From Mya arenaria (taxonomy: Eukaryota; Mollusca; Bivalvia; Myida; Myidae), in NCBI RefSeq assembly GCF_026914265.1, contig NC_069131.1, forward strand, positions 779,501 to 843,500: a stretch of DNA of 64,000 nucleotides. Direction: 5' to 3'. A program made the translations under genes and the position numbers. Shown here in pieces: positions 1 to 11,511 of the stretch (within the stretch, counting starts at the first letter, position 1; each line of letters starts with the position of its first letter). The notes beneath the pieces were generated by a model, which saw nothing but the letters and a program-made list of their open reading frames with translations, was not told where the DNA came from and made no database searches.

Positions 1-731
1 GCTGGAAATACTCATAAATGTTCCCCATGATCTGGATTGTTTAATATATGTTCGGACAGTTTCGTGTTAAAAGTTCGAAAACATTTGCTCTTTGCAGTAA
101 TTTGACAGATTAATAATTATACCGTTTGAAGTACAGGCGGAAACTGCAGCATTTATATGGATGTCAAATTGTAAGGCATATTTGAAAATGTTAAAATGAA
201 ATGTTTATATTGTTAATCAATCTTCTTCAAATTTATTAGCTGATAACTTTTATTGTTATATTTTTAGCCTATAACTGACCCAAAACCTTATTTTCCTTCA
301 ACCTTATGCGGATTTATTTTTCAATGAACGATATTTGGATATCAAGATAGTACAACTAAAATTCTGAAAACAAATTGTATGTGCAATGCCGCAGTTTATA
401 GTGCATTGGCTAGATTCCCATTAAGTTTGTTTAGGAAATTACTATTTTCAAATACTGGTTTAAGGTCAAATGGTATCCCATGTCTCTTATGTATAAAGTA
501 TAAGATATGAAATCTGTTCATAGCGAGCATATATATACTTGGACAGTTATTTTAAAACAATTGTTGAAAGGGCATGGAATTGCTTATTTATTTACATCTG
601 ATAATGTAACGAATATACAGATGGAAGCTGTTGTTAGAAGATTATATGATACTTACTAACAGCAATGGTATACAGATGGTAGAAATGCAGACAAATTACA
701 GTGTTATGTCAATTTTATATTTTGCAATTGA

Positions 732-1506
732 CCTTACGACAGCGGCTTCTAAGCCACGCCCCCTGATTTCAAGGGAGCGAACTCTGTCTATGTCCGTCAA
801 ACAAACGAGGAAGTAATGGCGTCTCGCGTCGTTTCGCTTTCCGATATTCCTGACAAATTATGTGACATTACAATGCGAAAAAAATAGAAGTCAAAGGAAT
901 TTGTAACTGGCTGCTACATCGGAAGGCTCGATATATCTTTAGAAAATGACGATATCTAACATTGACGGGGTGAAATCTATCCAAGTAAGAGAAAATCGGA
1001 TAGCCGCCATGTTGTCAACATTGACATCGATACAAAGGAAAAGCGTGTGTGTGACGCATACTGTAAATGCAAACAAGGGTAAGTTTAACTTTTAATAACT
1101 CCGGTCCTTCTTACAGTATTGTTGAATTAAAGATTAAATCATCGCACAATATTAGTAAATCATAAATGGCCCGAATGGGGAACCCGGAAGTGACATTAAA
1201 TAACAGTTACATGCCAGCTATACAGTATAACCTTGTATTCTATAGTATGAGCAGAAATGGTTTATTGGAGTTATGCATAAAAAGTTTCAGTTCTAAGCGA
1301 TTGAACACTCCCCCTTATGAATAATAATGTAATAGTTGACAAGTGACAATCGTGGGTGATACCAATCTGTAACTTTTGCATTGCTCAAACATTCACATGC
1401 TTTGATTTTTGTTCTTACAGAAATTGTGGAACATGTTCACACACTCTGGCTGTAAAAGTAGACCTGGGAGGAAAATTGCCCCCGGTGTGGGGCTCGAACT
1501 CACAAC
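732..1506 (+). mobile_element. Left part of 3-kb inverted-repeat element, unit 1
   Basis: Starts with CCTTACGACAG directly after caattga, as in the complete copy at 18695-21690. It includes a GC-box-like CCACGCCCCC, a short ATG run from 817 and the first-exon block ending at a GTAAGT donor near 1078. A truncated SINE tail at 1421-1506 then joins the minisatellite. The right end is absent, so the tandem duplication captured only part of the element. Unit 2 has the same part from 5676, unit 3 from 12981. Confidence 0.65.
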
Positions 1507-2888
1507 GGACTCATTAAAGGTTACTTCCCCTTAAATCTGACTCATTAAAGGTTACTTCCGCTTAAATCTGTCTGATTAAAGTTACTTCCGCTTAAATCAG
1601 ACTCATTAAAGGTTACTTTAGCTTAAATCAGACTCAATAAAGGTTACTTCCGCTTAGATCTGACTCATTAAAGGTTACTTCCGCTTAAATTAGACTCCTT
1701 CTGCTTAAATCTGACTCATTAAAGGTTACTTCCGCTTAAATCTGACTCATTAAAGGTTACTTCCGCTTAAATCAGACTCATTAAAGGTTACTTCCGCTTA
1801 AATCTGACTCATTAAAGGTTACTTCCGCTTAAATCAGACTCCTTCTGCTTAAATCTGACTCATTAAAGGTTACTTCCGCCTAAATCTGACTCATTAAAGG
1901 TTACTTCCGCTTAAATCAGACTCATTAAAGGTTACTTCCGCTTAAATCAGACTCATTAAAGGCTACTTCCGCTTAAATCTGACTCATTAAACGTTACTTC
2001 CGCTTAAATCTGACTCATTAAAGGTTACTTCCGCTTAAATCTGACTCATTAAAGGTTACTTCAGCTTAAATCTGACTCATTAAAGGTTACTTCCGCTTAA
2101 ATCTGACTCATTAAAGGTTACTTCCGCTTAAATCAGACTCATTAGAGGTTACTTCGGCTTAAATCTGATTCATTAAAGGTTACTTCCGCTTAAATCAGAC
2201 TCATTAAAGGTTACTTCCGCTTAAATCAGACTCATTAAAGGTTACTTCCGCTTAAATCAGACTCATTAAAGGTTACTTCCGCTTAAATCTGTCTGATTAA
2301 AGTTTCTTCCGCTTAAATCAGACTCATTAAAGATTACTTTAGCATAAATCAGACTCAATAAAGGTTACTTCCGCTTAAATCTGACTCATTAAAGGTTACT
2401 TCCGCTTAAATTAGATTCATTAAAGGTTACTTCCCCTTAAATCTGACTCATTAAAGGTTACTTCCGCTTAAATCTGACTCATTAAAGGTTACTTCCGCTT
2501 AAATCAGACTCATTAAAGGTTACTTCCGCTTAAATCTGACTCATTAAAGGTTACTTCCGCTTAAATCAGACTCCTTCTGCTTAAATCTGACTCATTAAAG
2601 GTTACTTCCGCCTAAATCTGACTCATTAAAGGTTACTTCCGCTTAAATCAGACTCATTAAAGGTTACTTCCGCTTAAATCAGACTCATTAAAGGCTACTT
2701 CCGCTTAAATCTGACTCATTAAACGTTACTTCCGCTTAAATCTGACTCATTAAAGGTTACTTCCGCTTAAATCTGACTCATTAAAGGTTACTTCAGCTTA
2801 AATCTGACTCATTAAAGGTTACTTCCGCTTAAATCTGACTCATTAAAGGTTACTTCCGCTTAAATCAGACTCATTAAAAGTTACTTAC
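1507..2888 (+). repeat. 31-bp minisatellite, unit 1 (about 45 monomers)
   Basis: Tandem copies of a 31-bp monomer whose core reads CTCATTAAAGGTTACTTCCG followed by CTTAAATCWGA. Variants include shortened monomers containing CTCCTTCTGC, TCTGATTAAAG variants and TTTAGC variants. They recur in fixed order with a higher-order period of 906 bp (TTACTTCCCC at 1521 and 2427). Confidence 0.95.
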
Positions 2889-3130
2889 ATTTAAAAGTTT
2901 CTTCAACAAACAAATTTACTTGTTATAGATATATTTTGGAAAAGTGAAGTAATTGTTATAAAAGATACCCATTTAAAAAAGATTGTTAGTACTAATTTTA
3001 TATTTTTCCAAATGTGCTCAAATTCGTAATCTAGACAGTCATAAACTGTTGTGCAGTTTGTTTAATTATATTTATAAACGGGCAATTTTGAATTGAATTG
3101 ATGAAAGAAGAAAAATGTTTAAAAGAATAT

Positions 3131-3950
3131 TTCTTTTTTCTTTTTGGAACTGCTAAAGTATAACAGTCCGTTTATTAGATCATAAAAGCAACAATGTCAC
3201 AGGTAATAAAGTAATACATAGACAAAGATTTAAAAAAATATATATACACTCAAAGTATCTATTGAATGTACTTAAGGTTTTTTATAAAGTCATTTAGGAA
3301 TCGGTAATTGACATTTTTTATTCGTAGGTATGTTTCTAAAGCAATCAGATCGTAATATAAATAAGACAATATGTTTATGGGCTTCGTTCTCCGGTCGCAT
3401 ATGAAGTATGTTTTATAAATACAGTAACATATTTGACTTAAATCAATATTAACACAGTTGTATTCTTTTTGGTGTATCTTATATCCTATTACAATATATT
3501 TGATATCATTAAACATTTTCTTTATACCACATTTTTTAAATAAGGCATTTATCGTCGACCAAACATTGGATAATGAAGAACAATGGATAAAAAAATGTTG
3601 ATAATCTTCAACTTCCTTGCAACACATACACAGGGGACTGTCTCTCAATTTCCATGTAAATAAATTTAAGTTAGTCGCCACTAAATTATTTAATAATTTA
3701 ATTTTGAATTGTTTAACTTTGTTGTCAACGATAGATTCATGAACTATATAATACCATGATTTCCACTCGATACTTTCTTGTACACGTTTATTCCAGTATC
3801 TATTGATATACGGTTTTTCGAAAATCTGCCGGACAAAGAGCTGATATATTTCCTTGTTTGTCATTTCGTTAATTAGTTTGTTCCCAAACCTTATTAAAAG
3901 TTTTGAATATTTCTTATTAAACCTTTAAATTATGGTTTCTCATCAAAACA
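3131..3950 (-). mobile_element. LINE 3' fragment with zf-RVT-like C-terminus, unit 1
   Basis: A minus-strand ORF (3259-3864, 201 codons from its first Met) has the C-terminal signature of L1/Tx1-like non-LTR retrotransposon ORF2 proteins. It has LLNNLVATNLNLFTWKLRD, then a zinc-knuckle-like CMCC...HFFIHC segment followed by NVW. Downstream on the same strand is a short tail with an AATAAA-type signal (CTAATAAACGG). Reverse transcriptase and endonuclease are absent, so this is a 5'-truncated copy. The frame can be followed a little upstream of the Met, to about 3930. Clade assignment is by motif only. Confidence 0.75.
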
Positions 3951-4020
3951 CGTATTTAAATATAAATACTTATTGGTATTACGTATTATGAAGCAAAACA
4001 AATGTTTGTTACAATTTCAG

Positions 4021-4134
4021 ACATCCTCAGTGATCAGTAAGCCCACAGACGATACTGATGAAACTGGCTCCGGTCTCTGTGACAGTCATGTGCTGGCAAC
4101 CAGCATGTCACGTGCAAGTCTTCCACTGGATTGA
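4021..4134 (+). CDS. Terminal coding exon of unknown gene family, unit 1 copy
   Basis: A tttcag acceptor is followed by a 38-codon phase-0 exon starting TSSVISKPTDDTDETGSG and ending SHVLATSMSRASLPLD-stop. It matches the fourth exon of the two complete paralogues at 24243-26861 and 35699-42477 in length (114 bp), phase and sequence. Exons 1-3 of this locus are not in the window and would lie to the left. Three copies of this exon, at about 6-7 kb spacing, sit downstream of whatever exons 1-3 exist, so they are candidate alternative last exons. Function unknown. Confidence 0.6.
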   Translation, partial: TSSVISKPTDDTDETGSGLCDSHVLATSMSRASLPLD

Positions 4135-5675
4135 CGGATTACTTTCAGTAAACACTTTTAATCTTCGAAAACAAAAAAATGAACGTTTATAAGCGTAGTT
4201 TAAAGCCTTTTATATAAGCTCCCAATAAATGCAGGATCTATAAATCTTTATTATTTAATTGTTAAAAAAAAACGTACTTCTATTTGCTTTCAACTTATTG
4301 TTAGTCACATTAACATCCATTCCTTTTTACAGGTAAACAAAGAACCGATGGAACAATAACATCCTCGGACACATTCAACAGTCAACATTGTTAGTTAAAC
4401 ACATATATGTAATGTCAATTCAGTTCTTTATTGTTTGGAAATCATCTTCCATTCTATGTGACCAAGATTCATAAAAGTACACTATGCTTTTTCTCCTGTT
4501 ATATTTTTAGAATGCATTTAATATTTGGTTTTGTTAAGAATAAACATGATTCGTATAAAATTTGACAGGTATAACTGGAGCATGTTTGTAGTATGTTCAG
4601 GAATTCGGAAAATAAGGGCAAACTTCGTTGATCTTGGGTCTGTGGGTAAAATTTAATTTTAAATAAAACTTTCACCAAACATCTCCAATTATATGGTTTT
4701 AATGAGGATAACATTTAAACCTTTTGGTGGGAATTTTTATGATATTGTTGTTGGACTTAAATAATTCATGTGGATTTAATTCTGCGAACATTTTAATACC
4801 AGGATCATTAGTATTATTTTTTGGAAATTATTTCTGTAAAATTGTTTATTAATGTATTGTGCGGTTGTTGTTTAAAATGTGTTGCTCGATTATAATTCTC
4901 TTTTGTGTTTGGTGGTCGTAAAAACACCATTCAATGCTGTTTATGCTGGAAATACTCATAAATGTTCCCCATGATCTGGATTGTTTAATATATGTTCGGA
5001 CAGTTTCGTGTTAAAAGTTCGAAAACATTTGCTCTTTGCAGTAATTTGACAGATTAATAATTATACCGTTTGAAGTACAGGCGGAAACTGCAGCATTTAT
5101 ATGGATGTCAAACTGTAAGGCATATTTGAAAATGTTAAAATGAAATGTTTATATTGTTAATCAATCTTCTTCAAATTTATTAGCTGATAACTTTTATTGT
5201 TATATTTTTAGCCTATAACTGACCCAAAACCTTATTTTCCTTCAACCTTATGCGGATTTATTTTTCAATGAACGATATTTGGATATCAAGATAGTACAAC
5301 TAAAATTCTGAAAACAAATTGTATGTGCAATGCCGCAGTTTATAGTGCATTGGCTAGATTCCCATTAAGTTTGTTTAGGAAATTACTATTTTCAAATACT
5401 GGTTTAAGGTCAAATGGTATCCCATGTCTCTTATGTATAAAGTATAAGATATGAAATCTGTTCATAGCGAGCATATATATACTTGGACAGTTATTTTAAA
5501 ACAATTGTTGAAAGGGCATGGAATTGCTTATTTATTTACATCTGATAATGTAACGAATATACAGATGGAAGCTGTTGTTAGAAGATTATATGATACTTAC
5601 TAACAGCAATGGTATACAGATGGTAGAAATGCAGACAAATTACAGTGTTATGTCAATTTTATATTTTGCAATTGA

Positions 5676-6457
5676 CCTTACGACAGCGGCTTCTAAGCCA
5701 CGCCCCCTGATTTCAAGGGAGCGAACTCTGTCTATGTCCGTCAAACAAACGAGGAAGTAATGGCGTCTCGCGTCGTTTCGCTTTCCGATATTCCTGACAA
5801 ATTATCATAAATGTGACATTACAATGCGAAAAAAATAGAAGTCAAAGGAATTTGTAACTGGCTGCTACATCGGAAGGCTCGATATATCTTTAGAAAATGA
5901 CGATATCTAACATTGACGGGGTGAAATCTATCCAAGTAAGAGAAAATCGGATAGCCGCCATGTTGTCAACATTGACATCGATACAAAGGAAAAGCGTGTG
6001 TGTGACGCATACTGTAAATGCAAACAAGGGTAAGTTTAACTTTTAATAACTCCGGTCCTTCTTACAGTATTGTTGAATTAAAGATTAAATCATCGCACAA
6101 TATTAGTAAATCATAAATGGCCCGAATGGGGAACCCGGAAGTGACATTAAATAACAGTTACATGCCAGCTATACAGTATAACCTTGTATTCTATAGTATG
6201 AGCAGAAATGGTTTATTGGAGTTATGCATAAAAAGTTTCAGTTCTAAGCGATTGAACACTCCCCCTTATGAATAATAATGTAATAGTTGACAAGTGACAA
6301 TCGTGGGTGATACCAATCTGTAACTTTTGCATTGCTCAAACATTCACATGCTTTGATTTTTGTTCTTACAGAAATTGTGGAACATGTTCACACACTCTGG
6401 CTGTAAAAGTAGACCTGGGAGGAAAATTGCCCCCGGTGTGGGGCTCGAACTCACAAC
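5676..6457 (+). mobile_element. Left part of 3-kb inverted-repeat element, unit 2
   Basis: Begins with the same CCTTACGACAG end and stops at the SINE/minisatellite seam at 6457. It carries the 7-bp piece (cataaat) missing from unit 1, which closes the ATGGCGTCTCGCG reading frame early. Confidence 0.62.
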
Positions 6458-8917
6458 GGACTCATTAAAGGTTACTTCCCCTTAAATCTGACTCATTAAA
6501 GGTTACTTCCGCTTAAATCTGTCTGATTAAAGTTACTTCCGCTTAAATCAGACTCATTAAGGGTTACTTTAGCTTAAATCAGACTCAATAAAGGTTACTT
6601 CCGCTTAGATCTGACTCATTAAAGGTTACTTCCGCTTAAATTAGACTCCTTCTGCTTAAATCTGACTCATTAAAGGTTACTTCCGCTTAAATCTGACTCA
6701 TTAAAGGTTACTTCCGCTTAAATCTGACTCATTAAAGGTTACTTCCGCTTAAATCAGACTCATTAAAGGTTACTTCCGCTTAAATCAGACTCCTTCTGCT
6801 TAAATCTGACTCATTAAAGGTTACTTCCGCCTAAATCTGACTCATTAAAGGTTACTTCCGCTTAAATCAGACTCATTAAAGGTTACTTCCGCTTAAATCA
6901 GACTCATTAAAGGCTACTTCCGCTTAAATCTGACTCATTAAAGGTTACTTCCGCTTAAATCTGACTCATTAAAGGTTACTTCCGCTTAAATCTGACTCAT
7001 TAAAGGTTACTTCAGCTTAAATCTGACTCATTAAAGGTTACTTCCGCTTAAATCTGACTCATTAAAGGTTACTTCCGCTTAAATCAGACTCATTAGAGGT
7101 TACTTCGGCTTAAATCTGATTCATTAAAGGTTACTTCCGCTTAAATCAGACTCATTAAAGGTTACTTCCGCTTAAATCAGACTCATTAAAGGTTACTTCC
7201 GCTTAAATCAGACTCATTAAAGGTTACTTCCGCTTAAATCTGTCTGATTAAAGTTTCTTCCGCTTAAATCAGACTCATTAAAGATTACTTTAGCATAAAT
7301 CAGACTCAATAAAGGTTACTTCCGCTTAAATCTGACTCATTAAAGGTTACTTCCGCTTAAATTAGATTCATTAAAGGTTACTTCCCCTTAAATCTGACTC
7401 ATTAAAGGTTACTTCCGCTTAAATCTGTCTGATTAAAGTTACTTCCGCTTAAATCAGACTCATTAAAGGTTACTTTAGCTTAAATCAGACTCAATAAAGG
7501 TTACTTCCGCTTAGATCTGACTCATTAAAGGTTACTTCCGCTTAAATTAGACTCCTTCTGCTTAAATCTGACTCATTAAAGGTTACTTCCGCTTAAATCT
7601 GACTCATTAAAGGTTACTTCCGCTTAAATCAGACTCATTAAAGGTTACTTCCGCTTAAATCTGACTCATTAAAGGTTACTTCCGCTTAAATCAGACTCCT
7701 TCTGCTTAAATCTGACTCATTAAAGGTTACTTCCGCCTAAATCTGACTCATTAAAGGTTACTTCCGCTTAAATCAGACTCATTAAAGGTTACTTCCGCTT
7801 AAATCAGACTCATTAAAGGCTACTTCCGCTTAAATCTGACTCATTAAACGTTACTTCCGCTTAAATCTGACTCATTAAAGGTTACTTCCGCTTAAATCTG
7901 ACTCATTAAAGGTTACTTCAGCTTAAATCTGACTCATTAAAGGTTACTTCCGCTTAAATCTGACTCATTAAAGGTTACTTCCGCTTAAATCAGACTCATT
8001 AGAGGTTACTTCGGCTTAAATCTGATTCATTAAAGGTTACTTCCGCTTAAATCAGACTCATTAAAGGTTACTTCCGCTTAAATCAGACTCATTAAAGGTT
8101 ACTTCCGCTTAAATCAGACTCATTAAAGGTTACTTCCGCTTAAATCTGTCTGATTAAAGTTTCTTCCGCTTAAATCAGACTCATTAAAGATTACTTTAGC
8201 ATAAATCAGACTCAATAAAGGTTACTTCCGCTTAAATCTGACTCATTAAAGGTTACTTCCGCTTAAATTAGATTCATTAAAGGTTACTTCCCCTTAAATC
8301 TGACTCATTAAAGGTTACTTCCGCTTAAATCTGTCTGATTAAAGTAACTTCCGCTTAAATCAGACTCATTAAAGGTTACTTTAGCTTAAATCAGACTCAA
8401 TAAAGGTTACTTCCGCTTAGATCTGACTCATTAAAGGTTACTTCCGCTTAAATTAGACTCCTTCTGCTTAAATCTGACTCATTAAAGGTTACTTCCGCTT
8501 AAATCTGACTCATTAAAGGTTACTTCCGCTTAAATCAGACTCATTAAAGGTTACTTCCGCTTAAATCTGACTCATTAAAGGTTACTTCCGCTTAAATCAG
8601 ACTCCTTCTGCTTAAATCTGACTCATTAAAGGTTACTTCCGCCTAAATCTGACTCATTAAAGGTTACTTCCGCTTAAATCAGACTCATTAAAGGTTACTT
8701 CCGCTTAAATCAGACTCATTAAAGGCTACTTCCGCTTAAATCTGACTCATTAAACGTTACTTCCGCTTAAATCTGACTCATTAAAGGTTACTTCCGCTTA
8801 AATCTGACTCATTAAAGGTTACTTCAGCTTAAATCTGACTCATTAAAGGTTACTTCCGCTTAAATCTGACTCATTAAAGGTTACTTCCGCTTAAATCAGA
8901 CTCATTAAAAGTTACTT
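6458..8917 (+). repeat. 31-bp minisatellite, unit 2 (about 79 monomers)
   Basis: Same monomer as in unit 1. The marker variant TTACTTCCCC occurs at 6472, 7378 and 8284, exactly 906 bp apart, so this array is almost three copies of one higher-order block. Confidence 0.95.
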
Positions 8918-9161
8918 ACATTTAAAAGTTTCTTCAACAAACAAATTTACTTGTTATAGATATATTTTGGAAAAGTGAAGTAATTGTTATAAAAGATACC
9001 CATTTAAAAAAAATTGTTAGTACTAATTTTATATTTTTCCAAATGTGCTCAAATTCGTAATCTAGACAGTCATAAACTGTTGTGCAGTTTGTTTAATTAT
9101 ATTTATAAACGGGCAATTTTGAATTGAATTGATGAAAGAAGAAAAATGTTTAAAAGAATAT

Positions 9162-9981
9162 TTCTTTTTTCTTTTTGGAACTGCTAAAGTATAACAGTCC
9201 GTTTATTAGATCATAAAAGCAACAATGTCACAGGTAATAAAGTAATACATAGACAAAGATTTAAAAAAATATATATACACTCAAAGTATCTATTGAATGT
9301 ACTTAAGGTTTTTTATAAAGTCATTTAGGAATCGGTAATTGACATTTTTTATTCGTAGGTATGTTTCTAAAGCAATCAGATCGTAATATAAATAAGACAA
9401 TATGTTTATGGGCTTCGTTCTCCGGTCGCATATGAAGTATGTTTTATAAATACAGTAACATATTTGACTTAAATCAATATTAACACAGTTGTATTCTTTT
9501 TGGTGTATCTTATATCCTATTACAATATATTTGATATCATTAAACATTTTCTTTATACCACATTTTTTAAATAAGGCATTTATCGTCGACCAAACATTGG
9601 ATAATGAAGAACAATGGATAAAAAAATGTTGATAATCTTCAACTTCCTTGCAACACATACACAGGGGACTGTCTCTCAATTTCCATGTAAATAAATTTAA
9701 GTTAGTCGCCACTAAATTATTTAATAATTTAATTTTGAATTGTTTAACTTTGTTGTCAACGATAGATTCATGAACTATATAATACCATGATTTCCACTCG
9801 ATACTTTCTTGTACACGTTTATTCCAGTATCTATTGATATACGGTTTTTCGAAAATCTGCCGGACAAAGAGCTGATATATTTCCTTGTTTGTCATTTCGT
9901 TAATTAGTTTGTTCCCAAACCTTATTAAAAGTTTTGAATATTTCTTATTAAACCTTTAAATTATGGTTTCTCATCAAAACA
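9162..9981 (-). mobile_element. LINE 3' fragment with zf-RVT-like C-terminus, unit 2
   Basis: Unit 2 copy of the LINE 3' end. The 201-codon ORF at 9290-9895 is identical in protein to the unit 1 copy. It was carried along by the segmental duplication and is not an independent insertion. Confidence 0.75.
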
Positions 9982-10051
9982 CGTATTTAAATATAAATAC
10001 TTATTGGTATTACGTATTATGAAGCAAAACAAATGTTTGTTACAATTTCAG

Positions 10052-10165
10052 ACATCCTCAGTGATCAGTAAGCCCACAGACGATACTGATGAAACTGGCT
10101 CCGGTCTCTGTGACAGTCATGTGCTGGCAACCAGCATGTCACGTGCAAGTCTTCCACTGGATTGA
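10052..10165 (+). CDS. Terminal coding exon of unknown gene family, unit 2 copy
   Basis: Identical in protein to the unit 1 copy, with the same acceptor and 3' flank. The downstream AATAAA (in CCCAATAAATGC, near 10254) could serve as a poly(A) signal for a transcript ending here. Confidence 0.58.
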   Translation, partial: TSSVISKPTDDTDETGSGLCDSHVLATSMSRASLPLD

Positions 10166-11511
10166 CGGATTACTTTCAGTAAACACTTTTAATCTTCGAA
10201 AACAAAAAAATGAACGTTTTTAAGCGTAGTTTAAAGCCTTTTATATAAGCTCCCAATAAATGCAGGATCTATAAATCTTTATTATTTAATTGTTAAAAAA
10301 AAACGTACTTCTATTTGCTTTCAACTTATTGTTAGTCACATTAACATCCATTCCTTTTTACAGGTAAACAAAGAACCGATGGAACAATAACATCCTCGGA
10401 CACATTCAACAGTCAACATTGTTAGTTAAACACATATATGTAATGTCAATTCAGTTCTTTATTGTTTGGAAATCATCTTCCATTCTATGTGACCAAGATT
10501 CATAAAAGTACACTATGCTTTTTCTCCTGTTATATTTTTAGAATGCATTTAATATTTGGTTTTGTTAAGAATAAACATGATTCGTATAAAATTTGACAGG
10601 TATAACTGGAGCATGTTTGTAGTATGTTCAGGAATTCGGAAAATAAGGGCAAACTTCGTTGATCTTGGGTCTGTGGGTAAAATTTAATTTTAAATAAAAC
10701 TTTCACCAAACATCTCCAATTATATGGTTTTAATGAGGATAACATTTAAACCTTTTGGTGGGAATTTTTATGATATTGTTGTTGGACTTAAATAATTCAT
10801 GTGGATTTAATTCTGCGAACATTTTAATACCAGGATCATTAGTATTATTTTTTGGAAATTATTTCTGTAAAATTGTTTATTAATGTATTGTGCGGTTGTT
10901 GTTTAAAATGTGTTGCTCGATTATAATTCTCTTTTGTGTTTGGTGGTCGTAAAAACACCATTCAATGCTGTTTATGCTGGAAATACTCATAAATGTTCCC
11001 CATGATCTGGATTGTTTAATATATGTTCGGACAGTTTCGTGTTAAAAGTTCGAAAACATTTGCTCTTTGCAGTAATTTGACAGATTAATAATTATACCGT
11101 TTGAAGTACAGGCGGAAACTGCAGCATTTATATGGATGTCAAACTGTAAGGCATATTTGAAAATGTTAAAATGAAATGTTTATATTGTTAATCAATCTTC
11201 TTCAAATTTATTAGCTGATAACTTTTATTGTTATATTTTTAGCCTATAACTGACCCAAAACCTTATTTTCCTTCAACCTTATGCGGATTTATTTTTCAAT
11301 GAACGATATTTGGATATCAAGATAGTACAACTAAAATTCTGAAAACAAATTGTATGTGCAATGCCGCAGTTTATAGTGCATTGGCTAGATTCCCATTAAG
11401 TTTGTTTAGGAAATTACTATTTTCAAATACTGGTTTAAGGTCAAATGGTATCCCATGTCTCTTATGTATAAAGTATAAGATATGAAATCTGTTCATAGCG
11501 AGCATATATAT

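Larger units (their letters stand above)
1..4944 (+). repeat. Tandem segmental-duplication unit 1
   Basis: First of the near-identical units that open the window; the same sequence restarts at 4945, 10976 and 17964. Order within the unit: AT-rich spacer, left end of an inverted-repeat element (from 732), a promoter-like block and first exon (about 740-1078), a truncated SINE tail (1421-1506), a 31-bp minisatellite (1507-2888), a LINE 3' end on the minus strand (about 3130-3950), a last coding exon (4021-4134) and its 3' flank. Without the minisatellite the unit is about 3,562 bp. It lacks a 7-bp piece (near 850) that units 2-4 carry. It may be cut by the window edge rather than starting at a biological boundary. 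Confidence 0.9.
4945..10975 (+). repeat. Tandem segmental-duplication unit 2
   Basis: Same order of parts as unit 1. The extra length (6,031 against 4,944 bp) is almost wholly a longer minisatellite (6458-8917). The core without the minisatellite is about 3,571 bp. Differences from neighbouring units are scattered single bases, pointing to recent duplication or ongoing homogenisation. Confidence 0.9.

Noticed and set aside
631-816. 61-codon open frame repeated in all four units (also 5575, 12880, 18594)
   Set aside because: It is repeated only because the unit is repeated. It crosses the left end of the inserted TIR element, and paralogue 1 has no matching frame, so it is not a conserved protein.
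1507-2888. CRISPR array
   Set aside because: The direct repeats have no unique spacers between them; this is a contiguous 31-bp minisatellite in a eukaryotic locus.
4499-4714. 71-codon minus-strand frame in units 1-3
   Set aside because: It lies in the 3' flank of the terminal exon, and the paralogues at 27770 and 42880 do not keep the frame open.
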